Shown in pieces: positions 39,015 to 47,991 of a DNA stretch of 64,000 nucleotides. This DNA is from Trinickia soli (GTDB lineage: Bacteria > Pseudomonadota > Gammaproteobacteria > Burkholderiales > Burkholderiaceae): assembly GCF_002879855.1 (NCBI RefSeq), contig NZ_PNYB01000006.1, positions 62,001 to 126,000 on the forward strand, given 5' to 3'. Under the pieces are notes generated by a model. The model worked only from the letters and a program-made list of their open reading frames with translations. It was not told the origin of the DNA and did not search any database. The translations under genes and the position numbers were made by a program. Positions within the stretch are counted from its first letter, which is position 1; each line of letters begins with the position of its first letter.

Positions 39015-39042
39015 TTGTCTCGGGGCGCTCGGTCGGTACAAT
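39015..39042 (+). promoter_or_regulatory. candidate promoter before glcE
   Basis: -35 TTGTCT (39015-39020), a 16-bp spacer, -10 TACAAT (39037-39042), within the 174-201-bp gap between glcD and glcE. It suggests glcEF can be transcribed independently of glcD. Confidence 0.4.
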
Positions 39043-39119
39043 CTGGAACGAAGCGAACAACGGCATGACTTGCGAAAAGCCGGCCCAACCGGATGAACGA
39101 CACGACGAAGCGGGAAGCC

Positions 39120-40208
39120 ATGCAACAAGAGGATATCGTGGCCTACTGGTCCGAGCGGATCCGGTCGGCCACAGCTGAAGCGCGCCCGCTGCGCGTGCGT
39201 GGCGCAGGAACCAAGGACTGGTATGGCCAGCAGCTGCAGGGGGAAATTCTCGATACGCGCGCCTATCAGGGCATCGTCGAGTACGACCCGGCCGAGCTCG
39301 TCATCACGGCGCGTTGTGGCACGCCGCTGGCCGAAATCGAAGCCGCGCTTGCCGAGCACGATCAGATGCTCGCGTTCGAGCCCCCTCACTTCGGCCGGGC
39401 ATCGACGCTCGGCGGCTGTGTCGCCGCAGGCATATCCGGGCCACGGCGGGCGCAAGCCGGCGCAGTGCGCGATTTCGTCCTGGGCGTCACGATGATGAAC
39501 GGCGCGGGCGAAGTGCTGCGCTTTGGCGGCCGCGTCGTCAAGAATGTAGCCGGCTATGACGTCGCCCGGGTCATGGCAGGCTCGCTCGGCACGCTCGGGC
39601 TCATGCTGGATCTCTCGATCAAGGTCATGCCGCGCCCCGCGGTCGAAGCCACACTGAAGTTCGACATGAACGGCACCGACGCCGTGCGCAAGCTCAACGA
39701 ATGGGGCGGCCGGCCGCTCCCGATCACCGCCAGCGCGTGGCGCAACGGCACGCTCGCCGTACGCTTGTCCGGCGCCGAAAGTGGTGTCAAAGCAGCGCGC
39801 AATGCGATCGGCGGGGAAGTTGTCGATGCCGTCGAGGCCGAACGTTTCTGGGAGGGATTGCGCGAACAAACCGACCCGTTCTTTGCGTCCATCCCGCCGA
39901 ATTCGGCGCTTTGGCGGCTCGCCCTGCCGTCGATCACCGAACCGTTGCAGTTGCCCGGTGCGCAGTTGATGGAATGGGGCGGCGCGCAACGCTGGTGGGT
40001 GACCGACACCGATGCGCAAACGGTGCGCATCAGCGCAAAGCAAGCGGGCGGGCATGCGACGGTCTTCCGCGCGGGTCGCACATTCGATCGCAGCGTCGGC
40101 GTTTTTACACCGTTGCCGATGCCGCTCATGAAGATTCATCGAGGGCTGAAGGCGGCGTTCGATCCGGCGCGTATTTTCAACCGCGCGCGCATGTATCCCG
40201 ATTTGTGA
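39120..40208 (+). CDS. glcE: glycolate oxidase FAD-binding subunit GlcE
   Basis: About 362 aa from the ATG at 39120, which follows GGGAAG at good spacing; an in-frame ATG at 39093 gives 371 aa and has no evident ribosome binding site. PCMH FAD fold: RPLRVRGAGTKDWYG, HFGRASTLGGCVAAGISGPR, and VKNVAGYDVARVMAGSLGTL. The shortened C-terminal half ends HRGLKAAFDPARIFNRARM, as in GlcE. It is needed with GlcD and GlcF for glycolate oxidase. 78 bp to glcF. Confidence 0.93.
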   Translation: MQQEDIVAYWSERIRSATAEARPLRVRGAGTKDWYGQQLQGEILDTRAYQGIVEYDPAELVITARCGTPLAEIEAALAEHDQMLAFEPPHFGRASTLGGCVAAGISGPRRAQAGAVRDFVLGVTMMNGAGEVLRFGGRVVKNVAGYDVARVMAGSLGTLGLMLDLSIKVMPRPAVEATLKFDMNGTDAVRKLNEWGGRPLPITASAWRNGTLAVRLSGAESGVKAARNAIGGEVVDAVEAERFWEGLREQTDPFFASIPPNSALWRLALPSITEPLQLPGAQLMEWGGAQRWWVTDTDAQTVRISAKQAGGHATVFRAGRTFDRSVGVFTPLPMPLMKIHRGLKAAFDPARIFNRARMYPDL

Positions 40209-40286
40209 TGCGATACGTCTTTTCGTCGCCAAGGAGCGCTGTGTCTTCACGAACGACGCGATGGAGCAAGGGATAAGAGCGAAGCA

Positions 40287-41570
40287 ATGCAGACCCAACT
40301 CGCAGACTTTATCCGCAACACCCCAGACGGCGAAGAAGCCGATGCGATCCTGCGCAAGTGCGTCCACTGCGGTTTTTGCACGGCCACCTGTCCCACTTAT
40401 CAATTGCTCGGCGACGAGCTCGACGGTCCTCGCGGGCGCATCTATCTCATCAAGCAGATGGTCGAGGGCGCAGCGGTCACGCGCAGCACGCAGCTGCATC
40501 TCGACCGGTGCCTGACCTGCCGCAGTTGTGAAACCACGTGCCCGTCGGGTGTGCAGTACGGCCGGCTTGTCGAGATCGGGCGGCAGCATGTCGAAGCGGC
40601 CGTGTCGCGGCCGCTGCGTCAACAACTACTGCGGCGCTTGCTGGCCACCGTGCTGCCGAACAGCGCCGTGTTCACACCGGCCATGCGTCTGGGTCAGCTC
40701 GTGCGCCCGTTTTTGCCGCGACGGGTACGCGACAAAATTCCCGCGCGTCAGCGCATGCTCGAATGGCCGACGAAGGAGACGCCGACACGCGTCAAGCTCC
40801 ATGCTGGCGCCGGCGCCGACGCGGATTCGCCTGCACAAACGCGCCGCATGCTCATGCTCGCCGGCTGCGTGCAGCCGGCTATGCTGCCGAACATCAATAT
40901 CGCGACTGCGCGCGTGCTGCATGCGCTCGGTATCGAGACGGTAATCGAACCCGAGGCCGGGTGCTGCGGCGCCATCCGTCTGCACCTGGGCTACCGCGAC
41001 GAAGCGCTCGACGATGTGAGGCGCAATATCGACGCCTGGTGGCCGCACGTCGAAGCGGGCATCGAAGCGATCGTCATCAATGCTTCGGGCTGCGGCGCAA
41101 CGGTCAAGGAATACGGCCATCTGCTCCGGGGCGACCCGGCCTACGCGGAGAAGGCCCGCCGGATCACCGGGCTCACGCGCGACATCGCCGAGGTGCTGAG
41201 CGGGTTCGAGGCCGAACTGGCGGGGCTCGCACGCCGTCGCGGCGTGCATACGGTCGCGTTTCATCCGCCGTGTACGCTCCAACATGGGCAACAGATCCGC
41301 GGCACGGTCGAGCACTTGTTGACGACGCTTGGCGTCGAGACGCGGCTGCCGGCCGACAGCCATCTGTGCTGCGGCTCGGCGGGCACCTACTCGGTCACGC
41401 AGCCCGTGATGTCCTATACGCTGCGCGATCGCAAGCTGCGCAATCTGGAGGCGCTCGAACCGCAGATGGTCGTATCTGCCAATGTCGGTTGTATCGCGCA
41501 TCTGCAAAGCGGAACGTCCATGCCGGTGGCGCATTGGGTCGAGCTAGTCGAGCATTTGATTTATGGGTGA
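40287..41570 (+). CDS. glcF: glycolate oxidase iron-sulfur subunit GlcF
   Basis: 427 aa. Two 4Fe-4S ferredoxin motifs at the N-terminus: CVHCGFCTATCPTY (about residues 25-38) and CLTCRSCETTCPSG (about 75-88). Two CCG domains follow, with EPEAGCCGAIRLHLG and DSHLCCGSAGTYSV, plus FHPPCTLQHGQ. It passes electrons from the GlcD/GlcE flavins to the membrane quinone pool. The length matches E. coli GlcF (407 aa) plus a short insertion around residue 180. Confidence 0.95.
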   Translation: MQTQLADFIRNTPDGEEADAILRKCVHCGFCTATCPTYQLLGDELDGPRGRIYLIKQMVEGAAVTRSTQLHLDRCLTCRSCETTCPSGVQYGRLVEIGRQHVEAAVSRPLRQQLLRRLLATVLPNSAVFTPAMRLGQLVRPFLPRRVRDKIPARQRMLEWPTKETPTRVKLHAGAGADADSPAQTRRMLMLAGCVQPAMLPNINIATARVLHALGIETVIEPEAGCCGAIRLHLGYRDEALDDVRRNIDAWWPHVEAGIEAIVINASGCGATVKEYGHLLRGDPAYAEKARRITGLTRDIAEVLSGFEAELAGLARRRGVHTVAFHPPCTLQHGQQIRGTVEHLLTTLGVETRLPADSHLCCGSAGTYSVTQPVMSYTLRDRKLRNLEALEPQMVVSANVGCIAHLQSGTSMPVAHWVELVEHLIYG

Positions 41571-41664
41571 GCGGTAGCGCGGTGGCAGCGTCGACGCTCG
41601 ATGCCTGGTCGCGTCGCGCCGCGTCGCATCGCGCCTCAGCGGACAGCCCGGCTGCTTCGGGCCG

Positions 41665-41670
41665 TATAAT
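41665..41670 (+). promoter_or_regulatory. -10 element candidate for the yggS homologue
   Basis: Exact TATAAT 33 bp before the start codon at 41703. No clear -35. Confidence 0.35.
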
Positions 41671-41702
41671 CCGCAGTTGTCTCGGGCCCTCGCTCACGTC
41701 CC

Positions 41703-42401
41703 ATGTCCCATATCGCCGACAACCTGCTGGCAGTGCATGCCCGCATCGAGCACGCCGCTCGCAATGCGAATCGTGCGCCCGACTCCATCAGCCTATTGGC
41801 CGTCTCCAAGACATTCCCCGCCGCCGACATCCGCGCCGCGTTCGCCGCCGGCCAGCGTGCCTTCGGTGAAAACTACGTGCAGGAATCGCTCGCCAAGATC
41901 GAAGCGCTGGGCGACCTCCGCGCGGACATGGAATGGCATTTCATCGGCCCGCTTCAATCGAACAAAACCCGCCCCGTGGCCGAGCATTTCGATTGGGTGC
42001 ATTCCGTCGATCGCCTCAAGATCGCTGAGCGTTTGTCCGAGCAGCGGCCCGATGCGTTGCCGCCGTTGAATGTCTGCCTGCAGGTGAACGTCAGTGGCGA
42101 GTCGTCGAAAAGCGGTGTCGCGCCGGAGGAAGCCCTCGCGCTCGCACGCGCGATCGCCGCCCTGCCGAAGCTGCGGCTGCGCGGCCTCATGTCGATCCCT
42201 GAACCGGCCAGCGATCAGCAGGCGCAGCGCGAGCCGCATCGCCGACTGCGGCAACTCTACGAAACGTTGCGCGCGCAAGGAATCGAACTCGACACGCTGT
42301 CGATGGGCATGTCGGGCGATCTGGAAGCCGCTGTGCTAGAAGGGGCGACGATCGTGCGGATCGGCACCGCCATCTTCGGACAGCGCGGTTACACGCACTA
42401 A
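41703..42401 (+). CDS. YggS family pyridoxal phosphate homeostasis protein (PLPHP/PROSC)
   Basis: 232 aa. Single-domain alanine racemase-like TIM barrel. PLP-binding Lys in LLAVSKTFPA (about residue 36), then AFGENYVQE, EWHFIGPLQSNKTR, VCLQVNVSGESSKSG, LRGLMSIPEPA and DTLSMGMSGDLEAAVLEGATIVRIGTAIFG. Such proteins bind PLP without known catalysis and buffer its level. The position next to proC is a very widespread yggS-proC linkage. Confidence 0.95.
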   Translation: MSHIADNLLAVHARIEHAARNANRAPDSISLLAVSKTFPAADIRAAFAAGQRAFGENYVQESLAKIEALGDLRADMEWHFIGPLQSNKTRPVAEHFDWVHSVDRLKIAERLSEQRPDALPPLNVCLQVNVSGESSKSGVAPEEALALARAIAALPKLRLRGLMSIPEPASDQQAQREPHRRLRQLYETLRAQGIELDTLSMGMSGDLEAAVLEGATIVRIGTAIFGQRGYTH

Positions 42402-42463
42402 CCCCACGGTTGCACCACTACCACTGCGGGTTGCACCCGACAGAATGAGGCGCGGCAGCGGTC

Positions 42464-42469
42464 TATAAT
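42464..42469 (+). promoter_or_regulatory. -10 element candidate for proC
   Basis: Exact TATAAT 36 bp before the proC ATG. A TTGCAC hexamer upstream is 27 bp away, too far for a standard promoter. Confidence 0.35.
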
Positions 42470-42504
42470 CGGCCGCTGCCTCCCACCCTCTCCTTCTCAT
42501 CATT

Positions 42505-43317
42505 ATGAAGATCGCATTCATCGGCGGCGGCAACATGGCCGCGGCACTGATCGGTGGCTTGATCAAGCGCGGCGTTGCACCGGCGCACCTCTACGCCATC
42601 GACGTCAACGAAGACGCCCGCGCCCGCACCCATACGCAGTTCGGCGTCGCGACAGGTGCACAAACCGACGAGACGCTGGGCGGATACGACGCCATCGTGC
42701 TCGCCGTGAAGCCGCAAGTGCTCAAGGCCGTCGCCGCTTCGCTGGCGCCGCATCTGTCCACCCAGCTTGTCGTCAGCATCGCAGCCGGGATTCGCGGCGC
42801 CGACCTCTCGCGCTGGCTCGGCGGCTACACGCGGATCGTGCGCGCGATGCCGAATACGCCGGCGCTGATCGGACAAGGCGTGACCGGATTGGCGGCGCTC
42901 GCGGGTGTCGACGAAGCGGGACGTGCGCTCGCCACCGATGTCCTCGGCGCAGTGGGAACGACCGTATGGTTCGACGATGAATCGAAGATCGACGCCGTTA
43001 CGGCGATCTCGGGCAGCGGGCCTGCCTACGTGTTCTATTTCATCGAAGCAATGCAAGAGGCGGCGCGGCGCCTGGGGTTGAGCGACGAAGAAGGACGCGC
43101 GCTTGCACTGGGCACGTTCGCAGGTGCTGCGCAATTGGCCGTGCAGTCGGATGAAAGCGCCGCCGTGTTGCGCGAGCGCGTGACCTCGAAGGGCGGCACC
43201 ACGGCAGCCGCGCTCGCCGCGTTCGACGCGCAAGGCGTCAAGGAAGCCATCGTCAAAGGCGCGCTTGCGGCCGAAGCCCGAGCGAAAGTGATGGGCGACG
43301 AGTTGGGAAACCAATAA
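42505..43317 (+). CDS. proC: pyrroline-5-carboxylate reductase ProC
   Basis: 270 aa. Last step of proline synthesis. N-terminal NAD(P)-binding IAFIGGGNMAAALIGGL, then AVKPQVL, RIVRAMPNTPALIGQG, and the C-terminal signature AISGSGPAYVFYFIEAM with ERVTSKGGTTAAAL. Full length. Convergent with ubiA, 46-bp gap. Confidence 0.97.
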   Translation: MKIAFIGGGNMAAALIGGLIKRGVAPAHLYAIDVNEDARARTHTQFGVATGAQTDETLGGYDAIVLAVKPQVLKAVAASLAPHLSTQLVVSIAAGIRGADLSRWLGGYTRIVRAMPNTPALIGQGVTGLAALAGVDEAGRALATDVLGAVGTTVWFDDESKIDAVTAISGSGPAYVFYFIEAMQEAARRLGLSDEEGRALALGTFAGAAQLAVQSDESAAVLRERVTSKGGTTAAALAAFDAQGVKEAIVKGALAAEARAKVMGDELGNQ

Positions 43318-43363
43318 GCTTCGTCGCCGGGTGGTGCTAATCGATGCTGACTCGACGCCGACC

Positions 43364-44239
43364 TCAAAGCGCCGACACGGCATAGTGTGCGGCTATCCCG
43401 GCAAATAGCGCGCCGCCCAGCCAGTTGTTATGGCGGAACGCCGCAAAGCACGGCATCCGCTCGCGGCCACGAATGAGCGTGTAGTGATAAAGCGCGCAGC
43501 CGAGCGCCGCAGCCCAGCCCGCCCAATAGAGCCAATCGAAACGCAGCATCACGCCAATGGCCGCGTAAATCGCCAGCGTGGCCGCGTAACAGAGCATCAC
43601 GGCGGCGACGTCGAAACGGCCGAACGTCAGTGCCGATGTGCGAATGCCGATTTTGATGTCGTCGTCGCGATCGACCATCGCGTATTCGGTGTCGTACGCT
43701 ACCGACCAAAACACGTTCGCGACGAGCATGCTCCACGCGATCGGCGGCACGTGATTCTGCACAGCCGCGAATGCCATGGGAATGCCGAATCCAAACGCGA
43801 TACCGAGGTAGGCCTGCGGGATCGCAAAGAATCGCTTCGTGAACGGATAACTGCCGGCCACGAACAGCGCCACGACCGATAACTCCTTCGTCAGGCTGTT
43901 GAGCGGCAGAATCAGCAGAAACGAAACGATCGATAAGGCCGCCGCGATTGCAAGCGCTTCCCACGCGCGGATCTTGCCCGACGTGAGGGGGCGCGATTCG
44001 GTGCGCTTCACGTAACGGTCGAAGTCGCGATCGGCGTAATCGTTGATCGCGCAGCCGGCCGAGCGCATGAGCACCGTGCCGACGATGAAGATGACGAGCA
44101 GCGACGGCGACGGCCTGCCGTTCGAGGCGATCCACAACGCGTTGAGCGTGGGCCAGAGCAGCAGGAGACTGCCGATCGGCTTGTCCATGCGGATCAAGCG
44201 CAGATAAAGCGGGAGGCGAGCAAATATGGGCGCGTACAT
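43364..44239 (-). CDS. ubiA: 4-hydroxybenzoate octaprenyltransferase UbiA
   Basis: 291 aa integral membrane prenyltransferase with about eight to nine helices. The aspartate-rich motif [20 protein letters not shown] binds the polyprenyl diphosphate through Mg2+, and the second motif is [20 protein letters not shown]. It attaches the octaprenyl chain to 4-hydroxybenzoate in ubiquinone synthesis. ATG at 44239. It is separated from upstream dps by a strong hairpin. Confidence 0.96.
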   Translation of the reverse strand: MYAPIFARLPLYLRLIRMDKPIGSLLLLWPTLNALWIASNGRPSPSLLVIFIVGTVLMRSAGCAINDYADRDFDRYVKRTESRPLTSGKIRAWEALAIAAALSIVSFLLILPLNSLTKELSVVALFVAGSYPFTKRFFAIPQAYLGIAFGFGIPMAFAAVQNHVPPIAWSMLVANVFWSVAYDTEYAMVDRDDDIKIGIRTSALTFGRFDVAAVMLCYAATLAIYAAIGVMLRFDWLYWAGWAAALGCALYHYTLIRGRERMPCFAAFRHNNWLGGALFAGIAAHYAVSAL

Positions 44240-44310
44240 AGGTGAAACAGCCGAAGCCTGAAACTGAAGCGGACGAACAACTAACGCCGTATTGTAGAAC
44301 CGAAACGACG

Positions 44311-44334
44311 AAGGCCTCCCGAGCGGGAGGCCTT
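44311..44334 (-). terminator. intrinsic terminator after dps
   Basis: Perfect 10-bp stem AAGGCCTCCC / GGGAGGCCTT with a GAGC loop, 29 bp downstream of the dps stop. The following - strand bases are only moderately T-rich (CGTCGTTTC). Confidence 0.65.
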
Positions 44335-44362
44335 CTTCATGGCGACGTAGCAGCGCGGTGCT

Positions 44363-44851
44363 TTAAGCGAGCATCGAGCGCAGCATCCACGCGGTCTTTT
44401 CGTGCGTCTGCATACGCTGCGTCAACAGATCGGCCGTCGGCTGATCGTTGGCGGTATCGGCGGCCGTAAATACCTCGCGCGCGGTGCGCGCAACGGCTTC
44501 CTGCCCTTGCACGAGTTGACGGATCATTTCTTCGGCCTCAGGCACGCCGTCGGCCTCGGGGATCGACGACAGCTTGGCGAAGTCTTTGTAGCTACCCGGC
44601 GCATGCACGCCCAACGCGCGAATGCGCTCGGCGATCGCGTCGACAGCCAGCGCGAGCTCGTTGTATTGGCCTTCGAACATGAGGTGCAACGTGTTGAACA
44701 TCGGACCCGTCACATTCCAATGGAAGTTGTGGGTTTTCAGATAAAGCGTGTAGGTATCCGCCAGCAACCGCGACAAACCGTCCGCGATCTTCCTGCGATC
44801 CTTGTCGCCGATGCCGATGTCGATTTGCACTGCAGCGTTTTTCTTTGCCAT
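44363..44851 (-). CDS. dps: Dps family DNA-protecting ferritin-like protein
   Basis: 162 aa from the ATG at 44851, 6 nt after a GGAAGGAA ribosome binding site. Four-helix ferritin-like fold: [20 protein letters not shown] with the ferroxidase His, then [22 protein letters not shown] with the conserved Asp/Glu ligands. The N-terminus MAKKNAAVQ is short and basic, a possible DNA-binding tail. It oxidises and stores Fe2+ with peroxide and protects DNA. It lies downstream of katA in an OxyR-KatA-Dps neighbourhood, but 205 bp separate them. Confidence 0.94.
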   Translation of the reverse strand: MAKKNAAVQIDIGIGDKDRRKIADGLSRLLADTYTLYLKTHNFHWNVTGPMFNTLHLMFEGQYNELALAVDAIAERIRALGVHAPGSYKDFAKLSSIPEADGVPEAEEMIRQLVQGQEAVARTAREVFTAADTANDQPTADLLTQRMQTHEKTAWMLRSMLA

Positions 44852-45056
44852 GGAGATTCCTTCCAAGGATGAAACGAAACGGTGAAACTGCCGAAGGGGT
44901 CAGCGGCGGTCCAGACTGCAAATCCTCACCAAAGCGGGAGTCGCCGGTCAAGACCGCGACAGCTCAACCTGCCGCGGAGTACTGTCCCCAATCGGGCTCC
45001 ACTATACGCCGGAGTGCTGCCGCGCGTATGTTTGGCAACGAGGTGAAACGCGTCGT

Positions 45057-46508
45057 TCATCGCCCCTGTGCAGTGCGTCGCTCGATCGCGGCAGCGACGC
45101 CGGCTCCATACGCTTCGTCCGCACGCGTGAAGTGTTCGATTGCGCGCGCAACGATGTCCGCCGGCACGCCGTCGATATGACGCGCGATGTTCTCGAACAA
45201 GCGTTGCCGTTGCCCTTCGTCGAACAGACGGAACAGCGCGCCGGGCTGGCTGTAGTAGTCGGCGTCCTCGCGATGGTCGTAACGATCGATCGCGCCGGCG
45301 GCGATCGGCGGTTCGGCCGCGCGGCTATCCTGCGCGAACTCGCCGAAACGGCTTGGCTCGTAATTCGGCGTCGCACCGAGGTTGCCGTCCGTACGCATCG
45401 CGCCATCGCGATGGAACGCATGATGAAACGGGCACTTCGGCGCATTCACCGGAATCTGGTGGTGATTGACGCCAAGACGGTAACGCTGCGCATCGCCGTA
45501 TGAGAACAGCCGCCCTTGCAGCAATCGATCGGGCGAGAAGCCAATGCCGGGCACGACGTTGGCCGGCGTGAACGCCGCCTGTTCGACATCGGAGAAGTAA
45601 TTGCCTGCGTTGCGGTTAAGCTCGATCACGCCGACATCGATCAGCGGGTAATCCTTGTGCGGCCACACCTTCGTGATGTCGAACGGGTTGTACGGCACCT
45701 TCGCGGCGTCGGCTTCGGGCATCACCTGAATCCGGAACGCCCACTTCGGAAACTGGCCATGGTCGATGTTTTCGATCAAATCGCGCTGCGCGCTTTCGCG
45801 ATCGCCGGCGATGATCTGCGAGGCCTCTTCGTCGGTGTAGTTTTCGATCCCGTTCAGCGATTTGAAATGGAACTTCACCCAGAAGCGTTCACCGCTTTCG
45901 TTGACGAACGAGAACGTATGCGAACCAAAGCCGTGCTGTTGTCGATAGTTCTTAGGAATCCCGCGGTCGCTCATCAGAATCGTGACTTGATGGAGCGACT
46001 CCGGATGGCGCGTCCAAAAATCCCAAGCCGCGACATTGCTGCGCAGGTTCGTATACGGATCGCGCTTCTGGGAGTGGATGAAATCGGGAAACTTCAGCGG
46101 ATCGCGGACGAAGAACACCGGCGTGTTGTTGCCGACAACGTCCCAGTTGCCCTCTTCGGTATAGAACTTGATCGAGAAGCCGCGCACATCGCGCTCGGCG
46201 TCGGCGGCCCCGCGCTCGCCCGCGACGGTCGAAAACCGGATGAACAGCGGCGTTTCCTTGCCGATCCCGCTGAAGATCTTCGCCTTCGTGTACTTCGAGA
46301 TGTCATGCGTGACGACGAAGCGGCCGAACGCACCGGAGCCCTTTGCATGCACGCGGCGCTCGGGAATGACTTCGCGGTCGAAATGCGCGAGCTTTTCGAG
46401 CAACCAGACGTCCTGCAGCGCGATCGGACCACGCGCGCCCGCGGTCAACGAGTTCTGGTTATCGGCAACGGGGGCGCCGGCGGCGGTCGTCAGTTTTCGG
46501 TCGGACAT
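45057..46508 (-). CDS. katA: monofunctional haem catalase KatA
   Basis: 483 aa, small-subunit (clade 3) catalase length. Seen: [13 protein letters not shown] with the active-site His, [43 protein letters not shown] with the active-site Asn, and the proximal haem Tyr in [17 protein letters not shown]. It decomposes H2O2. Downstream of oxyR on the same strand, with a 43-codon ORF and a GC-rich hairpin between. A probable OxyR target. Confidence 0.97.
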   Translation of the reverse strand: MSDRKLTTAAGAPVADNQNSLTAGARGPIALQDVWLLEKLAHFDREVIPERRVHAKGSGAFGRFVVTHDISKYTKAKIFSGIGKETPLFIRFSTVAGERGAADAERDVRGFSIKFYTEEGNWDVVGNNTPVFFVRDPLKFPDFIHSQKRDPYTNLRSNVAAWDFWTRHPESLHQVTILMSDRGIPKNYRQQHGFGSHTFSFVNESGERFWVKFHFKSLNGIENYTDEEASQIIAGDRESAQRDLIENIDHGQFPKWAFRIQVMPEADAAKVPYNPFDITKVWPHKDYPLIDVGVIELNRNAGNYFSDVEQAAFTPANVVPGIGFSPDRLLQGRLFSYGDAQRYRLGVNHHQIPVNAPKCPFHHAFHRDGAMRTDGNLGATPNYEPSRFGEFAQDSRAAEPPIAAGAIDRYDHREDADYYSQPGALFRLFDEGQRQRLFENIARHIDGVPADIVARAIEHFTRADEAYGAGVAAAIERRTAQGR

Positions 46509-46538
46509 CGTGATCTCTCCTGATGAAATAGTGGGCCT

Positions 46539-46566
46539 GCGCGCCGCGCGCCATGCGGCGGCGCGC
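46539..46566 (-). other. GC-rich stem-loop in katA 5' region
   Basis: Perfect 9-bp all-GC inverted repeat, GCGCGCCGC and GCGGCGCGC, with a 10-nt loop. It lies between the small ORF and katA, ending about 20 bp upstream of the katA AGGAGA ribosome binding site. It could act as a pause/terminator or an mRNA-stability element. Confidence 0.45.
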
Positions 46567-46631
46567 GCCGGATCGGCGAGGCGAAATGAAACGGAGTAAG
46601 TCGGAATGGGTGGGCAGGTGAGCGAATGCGC

Positions 46632-46763
46632 TCAGGCGCCGAGCGCACGATCGGCAAGCACCGCAAAGGCAGTGGCGCGCGCACGACGGAGCGAAACAGC
46701 CAGCCGGGCACCGACGCGCGCACGCGCAGGCGCGGCGATGACTCGGGTAATCAGTTGCGACAT
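46632..46763 (-). CDS. small basic ORF, 43 aa, upstream of katA
   Basis: ATG at 46763 preceded by GGAGGA with 7-nt spacing, one of the strongest ribosome binding sites in the window. The peptide MSQLITRVIAAPARARVGAR continues into an Arg/Ala/Leu-rich, probably amphipathic helical sequence ending LADRALGA. The stop lies 123 bp upstream of katA. No family recognised. It could be a leader peptide for katA or a genuine small protein; conservation would decide. Confidence 0.5.
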   Translation of the reverse strand: MSQLITRVIAAPARARVGARLAVSLRRARATAFAVLADRALGA

Positions 46764-46837
46764 GGCTTTTCCTCCGTGTGTGAAAGCGCTCGAATGGCGC
46801 GGTCCATGGAGGAAAGAATAGACAAAACTATCGATTT

Positions 46838-46866
46838 TTTATAGTTAATTGTTTTTATCTATTCAA
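46838..46866 (-). promoter_or_regulatory. AT-rich katA promoter region with OxyR-like half-sites
   Basis: Within an AT-rich island (46815-46870) the - strand has -35 TTGAAT (46861-46866), a 17-bp spacer and -10 TATAAA (46838-46843). The same island contains ATAG/CTAT tetramers, and at 46848-46862 the 15-mer ATAGATAAAAACAAT matches nine of ten specified positions of one OxyR half-operator (ATAGnTnnnAnCTAT). oxyR is immediately upstream. Confidence 0.5.
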
Positions 46867-46905
46867 TAGGGGCACCCGACCGGGATGTCCGACACGGGCT
46901 ACGGG

Positions 46906-47865
46906 CTAGTTGAGGACCGCCGGCATGTCGAGCTTGCTCACACCCGGCAGATCGCAGGCCGCGATGGCCTCGCTGATCGCATCGATGGCCGGCATCCGCG
47001 TGAAGCTCTTGCGCCAAGCCAGAACGACGCGTCGGTCCGGCACGGGCTCGTCGAACGGCACATAGCTGAGCAGGCCTGCATCGGGGCCGCCCGCATGCGC
47101 CCTGACTTCTTGCACCGACATGCGCGGCAGGACGGTAATCCCGACGCCGCTGGCGACCATATGACGAATCGTCTCGAGCGACGACCCTTCGAACGTCTTT
47201 TGGATGCCGTCGGCCGTTTGCGAAAACCGCATGAGTTCGGGGCAGACGCCGAGCACGTGGTCGCGGAAGCAATGGCCCGTGCCGAGCAGCAGCATCGTCT
47301 CTTGTTTCAGGTCGCCTGCATCGATCTTCTTGCGCGATTCCCAGGCGTGGCCCGCCGGCAGTGCGACGACGAACGGCTCGTCGTACAGCGGGCGCACCAT
47401 GAGCCCCGTTTCGGGAAACGGCAGCGCCATGATCGCGACGTCGATCTCGCCTTGCTTGAGCAGTTCGATCAGCTTGAGCGTGTAGTTCTCCTGCAGCATC
47501 AGCGGCATCTGCGGGACGCGCTTGATCATCTGCTTGACGAGCGTAGGCAGCAGATAGGGGCCGATCGTATAGATCACGCCGAGCCGCAGCGGCCCGACGA
47601 GCGGATCCTTGCCCTGCTTGGCGATTTCCTTGATGGCAAGCGTCTGCTCCAGCACGCGCTGCGCCTGCGTGACGATCTGCTCGCCGATCGGCGTAACGCT
47701 GACTTCGCTCGTGCCGCGCTCGAAAATCTGCACGTTGAGTTCGTCTTCGAGCTTCTTGATCGCCACCGAGAGCGTCGGCTGGCTGACGAAGCACGCCTCG
47801 GCGGCGCGACCGAAATGTCGTTCGCGCGCGACCGCCACGATGTATTTCAATTCAGTGAGCGTCAT
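46906..47865 (-). CDS. oxyR: hydrogen peroxide-sensing transcriptional regulator OxyR
   Basis: 319 aa LysR-type regulator. Winged helix at residues 1-60 (TELKYIVAVARERHFGRAAE, VSQPTLSVAIKKLEDEL). The redox pair is exactly at Cys199 and Cys208 (LLLGTGHCFRDHVLGVCPEL), as in E. coli OxyR, so disulfide activation by H2O2 is expected. It is located between recG (upstream) and katA (downstream), all on the - strand. Confidence 0.96.
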   Translation of the reverse strand: MTLTELKYIVAVARERHFGRAAEACFVSQPTLSVAIKKLEDELNVQIFERGTSEVSVTPIGEQIVTQAQRVLEQTLAIKEIAKQGKDPLVGPLRLGVIYTIGPYLLPTLVKQMIKRVPQMPLMLQENYTLKLIELLKQGEIDVAIMALPFPETGLMVRPLYDEPFVVALPAGHAWESRKKIDAGDLKQETMLLLGTGHCFRDHVLGVCPELMRFSQTADGIQKTFEGSSLETIRHMVASGVGITVLPRMSVQEVRAHAGGPDAGLLSYVPFDEPVPDRRVVLAWRKSFTRMPAIDAISEAIAACDLPGVSKLDMPAVLN

Positions 47866-47892
47866 TCGGGGACCAATCAGGGCGAAAAATCG

Positions 47893-47907
47893 ATAGGTTT
47901 ATCTTAT
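47893..47907 (-). promoter_or_regulatory. possible OxyR half-operator upstream of oxyR
   Basis: ATAAGATAAACCTAT on the - strand matches eight of ten specified positions of an OxyR half-site, 28-42 bp before the oxyR ATG. Autoregulation is common for OxyR. No matching second half was found. Confidence 0.3.
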
Positions 47908-47991
47908 ACACCCGAGACGCCGATTCGCCAACAGGCGACGACGTGTTCTCGGCCGCATGGGGGCCGCATGGGTCCGAATTCGCGCCCGGCC

